Assembly: GCF_016650635.1 (NCBI RefSeq)
Contig: NZ_JAEKFI010000004.1
Location: 2,278,501 to 2,342,500 of the forward strand
Direction: 5' to 3'
Length of the DNA: 64,000 nucleotides
From: Pseudomonas sp. TH43
GTDB lineage: Bacteria > Pseudomonadota > Gammaproteobacteria > Pseudomonadales > Pseudomonadaceae
The translations under genes were made by a program, and so were the position numbers. The notes under the pieces were generated by a model. The model was not told where the DNA came from. It did no database searches and saw only the letters and a list, made by a program, of their open reading frames with translations. Of this stretch, positions 24,992 through 32,481 are shown one piece after another. How positions within the stretch are numbered: the stretch's first letter is position 1; every line of letters begins with the position of its first letter.

Positions 24992-27622
24992 ATGGCCGAT
25001 TGGCAGTCCCTCGATCCCGAGGCCGCTCGTGAAGCGGAAAAATATGAAAACCCTATTCCTAGCCGCGAACTGATCCTGGCGCATCTCGCCGATCGGGGTT
25101 CGCCCGCTGCCCGCGAGCAACTGGTTGAAGAGTTTGGTCTGACCACAGAAGACCAGATCGAAGCCCTGCGCCGCCGCCTGCGCGCCATGGAGCGCGACGC
25201 ACAACTGATCTACACCCGCCGTGGCACGTACGCGCCGGTAGACAAGCTCGACCTGATCCTCGGCCGCATCAGCGGTCACCGTGACGGTTTCGGCTTCCTG
25301 GTGCCGGACGACGGCAGCGACGACCTGTTCATGAGCCCGGCGCAAATGCGTCTGGTGTTCGATGGCGACCGTGCATTGGCGCGTGTTTCCGGCCTCGACC
25401 GTCGTGGTCGTCGCGAGGGCGTGATCGTTGAAGTGGTCTCGCGTGCTCACGAAACCATCGTGGGTCGCTACTTTGAAGAAGGCGGCATTGGCTTCGTCGT
25501 TGCGGACAATCCGAAGATCCAGCAAGAAGTGCTGGTCACTCCGGGCCGCAACGCCAACGCGCAGATCGGTCAGTTCGTCGAGGTGAAAATCACCCATTGG
25601 CCGACACCGCGCTTCCAGCCGCAAGGCGATGTTGTCGAGGTGGTCGGCAACTACATGGCGCCGGGCATGGAAATCGATGTCGCCCTGCGTACCTACGACA
25701 TTCCGCACGTCTGGCCTGAAGCGGTTCTGAAAGAAGCCGCCAAGCTCAAGCCGGAAGTTGAAGAAAAAGACAAAGAGAAGCGCATCGACCTGCGCCATCT
25801 GCCGTTCGTCACCATCGACGGCGAAGATGCCCGCGACTTCGACGATGCGGTTTACTGCGAAGCCAAACCGGGCAAGCTGCGCCTGTTCTCCGGTGGCTGG
25901 AAGTTGTACGTGGCGATTGCCGACGTTTCCAGCTACGTGAAAATCGGTTCGGCGCTGGACAACGAAGCCCAGGTGCGCGGCAACTCGGTGTACTTCCCTG
26001 AGCGCGTGGTGCCGATGCTGCCTGAGCAGCTATCCAACGGCCTGTGCTCGCTGAACCCGCACGTCGATCGTCTGGCCATGGTTTGCGAGATGACCATCTC
26101 CAAGTCCGGCGAAATGACCGACTACTGCTTCTATGAAGCGGTGATTCATTCCCACGCTCGTCTGACGTACAACAAAGTCAGCGCGATGCTGGAAACGCCG
26201 AAAATCACCGAGGCGCGTCAGCTTCGCGGTGAGTACAACGACGTTCTGCCGCACCTCAAACAGCTGTATGCGCTGTACAAGGTTCTGCTGGCGGCCCGTC
26301 ACGTACGTGGCGCGATCGATTTCGAAACGCAGGAAACCCGAATCATCTTCGGTACCGAGCGCAAGATTGCCGAAATCCGTCCGACCACCCGAAACGACGC
26401 GCACAAGCTGATTGAGGAATGCATGCTGGCGGCCAACGTGGCCACCGCCGAATTCCTCAAGAAGCACGAAATCCCTGCGCTGTACCGCGTCCACGACGGT
26501 CCTCCACCGGAGCGTCTGGAAAAACTGCGCGCCTTCCTCGGCGAGCTCGGTCTGTCCCTGCACAAAGGCAAGGACGGCCCGTCGCCGAAGGACTATCAGG
26601 CACTGCTGGCAAGCATCAAGGACCGTCCGGATTTCCATCTGATCCAGACCGTGATGCTGCGTTCGCTGAGTCAGGCGGTGTACAGCGCGGACAATCAGGG
26701 CCACTTCGGCCTGAATTACGAAGCCTATACCCACTTCACCTCGCCGATCCGTCGTTACCCGGATTTGCTCACGCACCGCGCAATCCGCAGCGTGATCCAT
26801 TCGAAACAGGACACCCCGCACGTTCGCCGTGCCGGTGCGATGACCATTCCGAAGGCGCGCATTTATCCGTACGACGAAGCGGCGCTGGAGCAACTCGGCG
26901 AGCAATGCTCGATGAGCGAACGGCGTGCCGACGAAGCGACCCGCGACGTAGTGAACTGGCTCAAGTGCGAGTTCATGAAGGATCGCGTGGGCGAGTCGTT
27001 CCCGGGCGTGATCACCGCTGTGACCGGTTTTGGTCTGTTCGTCGAGCTGACCGACATCTATGTCGAAGGTCTGGTGCACGTCACCGCATTGCCGGGCGAT
27101 TACTACCACTTCGATCCTGTGCATCACCGTCTGGCGGGCGAGCGCACCGGTCGCAGCTTCCGTCTCGGCGACACCGTTGAAGTGCGCGTGATGCGCGTTG
27201 ACCTCGACGAACGCAAGATCGATTTCGAGATGGCCGAAAAAACCATCAGCGCGCCGATCGGTCGCAAAAAGCGTGGTGCTGAAACCGCTGCGCCAGCCGC
27301 GAAGGAAAAAGCCGAGCCGGCTCCAGCGAAAACAGCGGGTCGCCGTCCCGCCAAAGAAAAGGCTGCCGAAGCCTATCGCCCAAGCGATGCCGTGGCGAAA
27401 AACGCCGAGCTGCGCAAAAGCCGTGAAATGAAGAAAGCCCTGCTTTCCGATGCCAAAAACGGTGGTAAAGCGGCGTCCGGGGGAAAGACCGGACGGTCGG
27501 CGCCTGAAAAGGCCTCCGGCAGCAAGCCAGCGAAACCGAGCAAACACCGTAAAGGCCCGCCAAAAGCGGGTTCTGCTCCAGCCAAAAGTGGCGGGGCACG
27601 TAAACCGAAGGCGAAGTCATGA
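24992..27622 (+). CDS. rnr: Ribonuclease R
   Basis: 876 residues. Order: N-terminal HTH-like region (about 1-80, SRELILAHLADRGSPAAREQL), two cold-shock domains, the RNB catalytic domain with TIDGEDARDFDDAVYCE (about 273-289, the magnesium-binding aspartates), an S1 domain (about 665-745, GESFPGVITAVTGFGLFVEL) and a long Lys/Ala-rich tail (about 750-876). RNase R is a processive 3'-5' exonuclease that digests structured RNA. ATG 24992 begins 226 bases after the tRNA; the start is supported by AAGG 10-15 bases upstream only weakly. ATGA overlap with rlmB. Confidence 0.97.
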   Translation: MADWQSLDPEAAREAEKYENPIPSRELILAHLADRGSPAAREQLVEEFGLTTEDQIEALRRRLRAMERDAQLIYTRRGTYAPVDKLDLILGRISGHRDGFGFLVPDDGSDDLFMSPAQMRLVFDGDRALARVSGLDRRGRREGVIVEVVSRAHETIVGRYFEEGGIGFVVADNPKIQQEVLVTPGRNANAQIGQFVEVKITHWPTPRFQPQGDVVEVVGNYMAPGMEIDVALRTYDIPHVWPEAVLKEAAKLKPEVEEKDKEKRIDLRHLPFVTIDGEDARDFDDAVYCEAKPGKLRLFSGGWKLYVAIADVSSYVKIGSALDNEAQVRGNSVYFPERVVPMLPEQLSNGLCSLNPHVDRLAMVCEMTISKSGEMTDYCFYEAVIHSHARLTYNKVSAMLETPKITEARQLRGEYNDVLPHLKQLYALYKVLLAARHVRGAIDFETQETRIIFGTERKIAEIRPTTRNDAHKLIEECMLAANVATAEFLKKHEIPALYRVHDGPPPERLEKLRAFLGELGLSLHKGKDGPSPKDYQALLASIKDRPDFHLIQTVMLRSLSQAVYSADNQGHFGLNYEAYTHFTSPIRRYPDLLTHRAIRSVIHSKQDTPHVRRAGAMTIPKARIYPYDEAALEQLGEQCSMSERRADEATRDVVNWLKCEFMKDRVGESFPGVITAVTGFGLFVELTDIYVEGLVHVTALPGDYYHFDPVHHRLAGERTGRSFRLGDTVEVRVMRVDLDERKIDFEMAEKTISAPIGRKKRGAETAAPAAKEKAEPAPAKTAGRRPAKEKAAEAYRPSDAVAKNAELRKSREMKKALLSDAKNGGKAASGGKTGRSAPEKASGSKPAKPSKHRKGPPKAGSAPAKSGGARKPKAKS

Positions 27623-28386
27623 GTCAGTTGGAAAAAATCTACGGCGTTCACGCGGTAGAAGCGTTGCTGCGTCACCACCCGAAACGCGTCAAGCAGATCT
27701 GGCTGGCGGAAAGCCGCAACGATCCGCGCGTGCAGACGCTGGTTGAGCTGGCCAACGAAAATCGCGTCCAGGTCGGTCAGGCCGAGCGCCGCGAAATGGA
27801 CGCCTGGGTTGAAGGCGTCCATCAGGGCGTTGTCGCCGAAGTGAGCCCGAGCCAGGTCTGGGGCGAAGCAATGCTCGACGAGTTGCTCGACCGCACCGAC
27901 GGCGCGCCATTGCTGCTGGTGCTCGACGGCGTGACCGATCCGCATAACCTCGGCGCCTGCCTGCGTTCGGCCGATGCTGCTGGTGCGCTGGCAGTGATCG
28001 TGCCGAAAGACAAGTCGGCGACCTTGACGCCAGTCGTGCGTAAAGTGGCTTGTGGCGCGGCGGAAGTGATTCCGTTGGTCGCGGTGACCAACCTTGCGCG
28101 CACCCTGGAAAAACTTCAGCAACGCGGTCTGTGGGTTGTCGGCACAGCGGGCGAAGCTGAAGTCAGCATTTACGACCAGGATCTGACGGGCCCGACCATT
28201 CTGATCATGGGGGCCGAAGGCAAGGGCATGCGTCGCCTGACCCGCGAACACTGCGACTATCTGGTGAAACTGCCGATGGCCGGCAGCGTCAGCAGCCTCA
28301 ACGTGTCGGTTGCCACGGGCGTCTGCCTGTTCGAAGCCCAGCGCCAGCGCGGTGCCAAAGCCAAGCCTGCTGCCAAGAAGTCCTGA
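27619..28386 (+). CDS. rlmB: 23S rRNA (guanosine-2'-O-)-methyltransferase RlmB
   Basis: 255 residues. The N-terminal substrate-binding domain (EKIYGVHAVEALLRHHPKRVKQIWLA) and the SpoU/trefoil-knot domain (LDGVTDPHNLGACLRSADAAG, MGAEGKGMRRLTREHCD, LNVSVATGVCLFEA) are typical. It methylates G2251 of 23S rRNA with AdoMet. It is translationally coupled to rnr, a pairing also seen in enterobacteria. Confidence 0.97.
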   Translation: MSQLEKIYGVHAVEALLRHHPKRVKQIWLAESRNDPRVQTLVELANENRVQVGQAERREMDAWVEGVHQGVVAEVSPSQVWGEAMLDELLDRTDGAPLLLVLDGVTDPHNLGACLRSADAAGALAVIVPKDKSATLTPVVRKVACGAAEVIPLVAVTNLARTLEKLQQRGLWVVGTAGEAEVSIYDQDLTGPTILIMGAEGKGMRRLTREHCDYLVKLPMAGSVSSLNVSVATGVCLFEAQRQRGAKAKPAAKKS

Positions 28387-28403
28387 GTCGAAAACGATCC
28401 AAA

Positions 28404-28492
28404 TGTGGGAGCGAGCCTGCTCGCGAAAGCGGAGTTACATTCAGCATCATTGTTGAATGTGAAGCCCAATCGCGAGCAGGCTTGCTCCCACA
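28404..28492. repeat. Family A REPIN-like repeat pair
   Basis: TGTGGGAGCGAGCCTGCTCGC at 28404 and its inverse at 28470-28492 with one mismatch; the spacer is AT-rich. It follows rlmB. Confidence 0.88.
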
Positions 28493-28545
28493 GTGTTTTA
28501 GGTTGTGGCGAAAATTGGCGGTTGTTCAAATAATCACCAATTGCC

Positions 28546-28574
28546 TTGCACCTCTTCAGTCCCTTCTCTACAAT
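28546..28574 (+). promoter_or_regulatory. Promoter of the rpsF-rpsR-rplI operon
   Basis: TTGCAC (28546-28551), 17 bases, TACAAT (28569-28574), followed by a GC-rich stretch. It leaves a leader of about 110 bases before rpsF. Confidence 0.7.
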
Positions 28575-28647
28575 TGCGCCCCTTGCTGTGACGGCAGGCA
28601 CGCATGTGCCCCGCGCCAGCAAGTCCATAAGTGTCATTCACTCCTTG

Positions 28648-28690
28648 TCTGACCGTTTTTGAGCGGCAGGCTACAACCCGTAAGGAGCAT
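28648..28690 (+). promoter_or_regulatory. Candidate S6:S18 autoregulatory leader
   Basis: The segment before rpsF contains a CCG...CGG hairpin followed by GGCTACAACCCG and then the AAGGAG ribosome site. This arrangement resembles the known rpsF leader motif that mimics the 16S rRNA site of the S6:S18 pair. Recognition is by memory of the motif, not by a covariance search. Confidence 0.45.
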
Positions 28691-28692
28691 TC

Positions 28693-29115
28693 ATGCGTCA
28701 TTACGAAATCATCTTTTTGGTCCACCCGGATCAAAGCGAGCAAGTCGGCGGCATGGTTGAGCGTTACACCAAGCTGATCGAAGAAGACGGCGGCAAAATC
28801 CACCGTCTGGAAGATTGGGGCCGTCGTCAACTGGCCTACGCAATCAACAATGTTCACAAGGCTCACTACGTGATGCTGAACGTTGAGTGCACTGGCAAGG
28901 CCCTGGCCGAGCTGGAAGACAACTTCCGCTACAACGATGCAGTGATCCGTAACCTGGTCATCCGTCGCGAAGAAGCCGTTACCGGCCAATCCGAGATGCT
29001 CAAGGCTGAAGAAAACCGCAGTGAGCGCCGTGAGCGTCGCGACCGTCCTGAGCACGAAGGCGCCGAAGGCACCGATAGTGATGACAGCGACAACAGCGAT
29101 AACGCTGACGAGTAA
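28693..29115 (+). CDS. rpsF: 30S ribosomal protein S6
   Basis: 140 residues beginning MRHYEIIFLVHPDQSEQV, with GRRQLAYAINNVHKAHYVM in the middle: typical bS6. The C-terminal tail (about 105-140) is highly acidic and ends in a run of Asp/Ser/Asn, the region that in E. coli is extended with glutamates by RimK; Pseudomonas S6 is also a known RimK target. AAGGAG is 8 bases upstream. Confidence 0.98.
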   Translation: MRHYEIIFLVHPDQSEQVGGMVERYTKLIEEDGGKIHRLEDWGRRQLAYAINNVHKAHYVMLNVECTGKALAELEDNFRYNDAVIRNLVIRREEAVTGQSEMLKAEENRSERRERRDRPEHEGAEGTDSDDSDNSDNADE

Positions 29116-29144
29116 TCCACGGACCTTATTAAGGAGCCTATCAA

Positions 29145-29375
29145 ATGGCACGTTTCTTCCGTCGTCGTAAATTCTGCCGCTTCACCGCTGAAGACGTGAA
29201 AGAGATCGATTACAAAGATCTCAACACTCTGAAAGCTTATGTATCCGAGACCGGCAAAATCGTTCCAAGCCGCATCACCGGTACCAAAGCTCGTTATCAG
29301 CGTCAGCTGGCCACCGCTATCAAGCGCGCCCGCTTCCTGGCCCTGCTGGCCTACACCGACAGCCACGGCCGCTGA
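29145..29375 (+). CDS. rpsR: 30S ribosomal protein S18
   Basis: 76 residues, [25 protein letters not shown]..., complete bS18. It binds 16S rRNA as a dimer with S6. AAGGAG lies upstream, 29 bases after rpsF. Confidence 0.98.
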
Positions 29376-29411
29376 GACCGGGCAGTCGACAAGTAGCAAA
29401 GGATTGAATGC

Positions 29412-30305
29412 ATGCGTGCCTTAGCTGAGTTCATCATGCGCGGCCGCATGCAGGCCACTCTCGTAGTGGCCGGGTGTGCAACATTGCCGTTGTTGTATTG
29501 GTTGGGTGCCGCCGCCGGGAGCCTTGTGCTGCTGCGGCGCGGATTGACGGACGCCCTTGGCGTTCTGCCCCTGGGACTGCTGCCGGCCTTGGTCTGGTGG
29601 TTGTACGCGGATGATCCACGGGCACTTCTGGTGCTGCTGGGTTCTTCGGCACTTGCGTTGGTTTTGCGCGCAAGTGAATCCTGGGTTCGTACGCTGCTGG
29701 TCAGCGTAGCGATTGGAGTGGTGTTTTCGGTGGTGCTCGGGGCCGCGTTTGCGGCCCAGATCGAGATGCTCGCGCAGGCCTTGATAAAGGTCATGCCGGC
29801 GCTCCTCGGTGAGACTTACAAGCAATTGTCGGTCGAAGAGCAAGCGCGTTTCGCGTCCCTGATAGCACCAGTCCTGACCGGACTGATTGCGGCTTTGTTG
29901 CAGATCGTCAGCGTGCTGAGCCTGATTGTCGGGCGTCATTGGCAGGCGTTGTTGTACAACCCGGGTGGTTTTGGTCGCGAGTTTCGCGCCATCCGGATCC
30001 CGCTGGGGCCGGCGATGTTACTGCTGGCGTTGATGCTTCTGGGCCCGAATCTCGGTGCACAGATGGCCATGTTGACGCCGTTGTGCAGTGTACCGCTGGT
30101 GTTCGCCGGACTTGCCCTGATTCACGGGCTGGTCGGGCAGAAGCGACTGGCCGGTTTCTGGCTGGTGGGGTTGTACGTCACGCTGTTGCTATTCATGCAG
30201 CTGATCTATCCGTTGCTCGTGGTCCTGGCCATTGTCGACAGCCTGATTGATTTTCGCGGTCGTCATGTGTCGAAAGACACCGATAGCGCGAACGGTGAAG
30301 GTTAA
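29412..30305 (+). CDS. Conserved membrane protein between rpsR and rplI (DUF2232/YybS-like)
   Basis: 297 residues with about eight hydrophobic segments (for example LLPALVWWLYADDPRALLVLLG, TLLVSVAIGVVFSVVLGAAFA, VLSLIVGRHWQALLYNP). In many pseudomonads a membrane protein of this size sits between S18 and L9. It resembles the YybS/DUF2232 family by topology and by the HWQ...LLYNPGGF element. No function is known. AAAGGA precedes the start. Because it is embedded in a ribosomal protein operon its expression should follow growth rate. Confidence 0.8.
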   Translation: MRALAEFIMRGRMQATLVVAGCATLPLLYWLGAAAGSLVLLRRGLTDALGVLPLGLLPALVWWLYADDPRALLVLLGSSALALVLRASESWVRTLLVSVAIGVVFSVVLGAAFAAQIEMLAQALIKVMPALLGETYKQLSVEEQARFASLIAPVLTGLIAALLQIVSVLSLIVGRHWQALLYNPGGFGREFRAIRIPLGPAMLLLALMLLGPNLGAQMAMLTPLCSVPLVFAGLALIHGLVGQKRLAGFWLVGLYVTLLLFMQLIYPLLVVLAIVDSLIDFRGRHVSKDTDSANGEG

Positions 30306-30324
30306 AAGTTAAGAGGATTTTCAC

Positions 30325-30771
30325 ATGCAACTGATCCTTCTGGAAAAAGTCACCAACCTGGGCAACCTGGGTGACAAAGTGAACGTTAAGGCCGGTTACG
30401 GTCGTAACTACCTGCTGCCTTACGGCAAAGCTACCGCCGCGACCCCAGCGAACATCGCTGCGTTCGAAGAGCGTCGTGCTGAGCTGGAAAAAGCTGCTGC
30501 AGACCGTAAAGCATCGGCTGAAAGCCGTGCTGCCCAACTGGCCGAGCTGGAAGTGACTATCACTGCCACCGCTGGCGACGAAGGCAAGCTGTTCGGTTCG
30601 ATCGGTACTCACGACATCGCTGACGCACTGACCGCCTCCGGCGTTGAAGTTGCGAAAAGCGAAGTTCGTCTGCCGAACGGCACCATCCGCAACGTAGGTG
30701 AATTCGACGTGGCTGTGCACCTGCACGCCGAAGTTGAAGCCACCGTACGCGTTGTCGTGGTAGCAGCTTAA
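30325..30771 (+). CDS. rplI: 50S ribosomal protein L9
   Basis: 148 residues, MQLILLEKVTNLGNLGDKVNVKAGYGRNYLLPYGKA..., the bL9 signature, then a long helix and the C-terminal globular domain ending RVVVVAA. AAGAGGA lies upstream. Confidence 0.98.
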   Translation: MQLILLEKVTNLGNLGDKVNVKAGYGRNYLLPYGKATAATPANIAAFEERRAELEKAAADRKASAESRAAQLAELEVTITATAGDEGKLFGSIGTHDIADALTASGVEVAKSEVRLPNGTIRNVGEFDVAVHLHAEVEATVRVVVVAA

Positions 30772-30817
30772 GCAACACCTGATCGGCTGGCGGCTTGCCC
30801 GTCAGGCGGTTAACATC

Positions 30818-30850
30818 GGGCACGATCCTGTTTACAGGTCGTGCCCTTTG
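30818..30850 (+). terminator. Terminator of the rpsF-rplI operon
   Basis: GGGCACGATCCTG-TTTA-CAGGTCGTGCCC followed by TTTGTCTTT, with one bulged T in the stem. It separates rplI from dnaB. Confidence 0.7.
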
Positions 30851-30891
30851 TCTTTCTGCAACTCCTGATTTTCAACCAAACTCAAGTGGCC

Positions 30892-32289
30892 ATGAACGAT
30901 ATCTCCGCTCCCGAGCAATACGATCTGCAAACCGCTGCCCTGAAGGTGCCGCCACATTCCATCGAGGCCGAACAGGCTGTACTCGGTGGTCTGATGCTGG
31001 ACAACAACGCCTGGGAACGCGTGCTTGATCAAGTCTCCGACGGTGATTTCTATCGACATGACCACCGCCTGATCTTCCGGGCGATTGCCAAACTGGCCGA
31101 TCAGAACTCCCCGATCGACGTCGTGACCCTTGCCGAGCAACTGGACAAGGAAGGTCAGACGTCGCAGGTGGGCGGCCTCGGTTACCTTGGCGAATTGGCG
31201 AAAAACACGCCGTCCGTCGCCAACATCAAGGCTTATGCGCAGATCGTCCGTCAGCGTGCGACGTTGCGCCAACTGATCGGCATCAGCACCGAGATCGCCG
31301 ACAGCGCCTTCAACCCGGAAGGGCGCACCGCCGAGGAGATTCTCGACGAAGCCGAGCGCCAGATCTTCGCGATTGCCGAGGCCCGGCCAAAAACCGGTGG
31401 CCCGGTGGGCGTGAACGATTTGCTGACCAAGGCCATCGATCGCATCGACACGCTGTTCAACACGGACAACGCCATTACCGGCCTGTCCACTGGCTACACC
31501 GACCTTGATGAGAAGACCAGCGGCCTCCAGCCGGCTGACTTGATCATCGTCGCCGGTCGTCCGTCGATGGGTAAAACCACCTTCGCGATGAACCTGGTGG
31601 AAAACGCCGTACTGCGTAGCGACAAGGCCGTTCTGGTGTACTCCCTCGAGATGCCAGGCGAATCGCTGGTCATGCGTATGCTCTCGTCTCTCGGTCGCAT
31701 CGACCAGACCAAGGTGCGTTCCGGCCAACTGGAAGATGACGATTGGCCGCGCCTGACCTCGGCGGTCAACCTGCTCAATGACCGCAAGCTGTTCATCGAC
31801 GACACCGCCGGTATCAGCCCGTCGGAAATGCGTGCGCGTACCCGGCGTCTGGCCCGTGAGCACGGTGACATCGGCCTGATCATGATCGACTACCTGCAAT
31901 TGATGCAGATTCCAGGTTCCGGCGGCGACAACCGAACCAACGAGATTTCTGAAATCTCGCGTTCCCTCAAAGCCCTGGCCAAGGAATTCAATTGCCCTGT
32001 GGTGGCGTTGTCCCAGCTCAACCGTTCCCTCGAGCAGCGACCGAACAAACGTCCGATCAACTCCGACCTCCGGGAATCCGGAGCGATCGAGCAGGATGCC
32101 GACGTGATCATGTTCGTGTACCGGGATGAGGTGTATCACCCGGAGACCGAGCACAAGGGCATTGCCGAAATCATCATCGGCAAACAGCGTAACGGCCCGA
32201 TCGGCTTTATCCGCCTGGCGTTTATCGGCAAGTACACACGTTTCGAAAACCTTGCGCCGGGCAGCTACAACTTCGACGACGATGAGTAA
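30892..32289 (+). CDS. dnaB: Replicative DNA helicase DnaB
   Basis: 465 residues from ATG 30892 (MNDISAPEQYDLQ), which gives the usual Pseudomonas length; the frame is open upstream to 30841 but through the terminator. N-terminal collar domain (PPHSIEAEQAVLGGLM), linker, then RecA-like domain with Walker A GRPSMGKTTFAMN, Walker B region IMIDYLQLM and DLRESGAIEQDADVI. It is the ring helicase at the replication fork. Confidence 0.98.
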   Translation: MNDISAPEQYDLQTAALKVPPHSIEAEQAVLGGLMLDNNAWERVLDQVSDGDFYRHDHRLIFRAIAKLADQNSPIDVVTLAEQLDKEGQTSQVGGLGYLGELAKNTPSVANIKAYAQIVRQRATLRQLIGISTEIADSAFNPEGRTAEEILDEAERQIFAIAEARPKTGGPVGVNDLLTKAIDRIDTLFNTDNAITGLSTGYTDLDEKTSGLQPADLIIVAGRPSMGKTTFAMNLVENAVLRSDKAVLVYSLEMPGESLVMRMLSSLGRIDQTKVRSGQLEDDDWPRLTSAVNLLNDRKLFIDDTAGISPSEMRARTRRLAREHGDIGLIMIDYLQLMQIPGSGGDNRTNEISEISRSLKALAKEFNCPVVALSQLNRSLEQRPNKRPINSDLRESGAIEQDADVIMFVYRDEVYHPETEHKGIAEIIIGKQRNGPIGFIRLAFIGKYTRFENLAPGSYNFDDDE

Positions 32290-32314
32290 GTTCTTGATCG
32301 TCTGAGCTGACGCC

Positions 32315-32379
32315 TTCGCGAGCAGCTTTGCTCCTACATGGATGCGCGTTCCCTTGTAGGAGCAAAGCTTGCTCGCGAA
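32315..32379. repeat. Family A-like repeat pair (CTTTGCTCCTACA variant)
   Basis: TTCGCGAGCAGCTTTGCTCC... inverted against TGTAGGAGCAAAGCTTGCTC..., with minor mismatches. It follows dnaB. Confidence 0.8.
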
Positions 32380-32432
32380 TGAGGTTGGCACAATTTCCGA
32401 CCACAGCCGTCGGAATTGGTCAAAATTTGTGC

Positions 32433-32438
32433 TATATT
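32433..32438 (+). promoter_or_regulatory. Possible -10 box of ygiQ
   Basis: TATATT in GTGCTATATTCCGCGCCCGCG, 43 bases before the ATG and followed by a GC-rich discriminator. The -35 is not clear. Confidence 0.4.
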
Positions 32439-32481
32439 CCGCGCCCGCGAAATTCAATGAAAGCCAACACCGGTTATCGAC

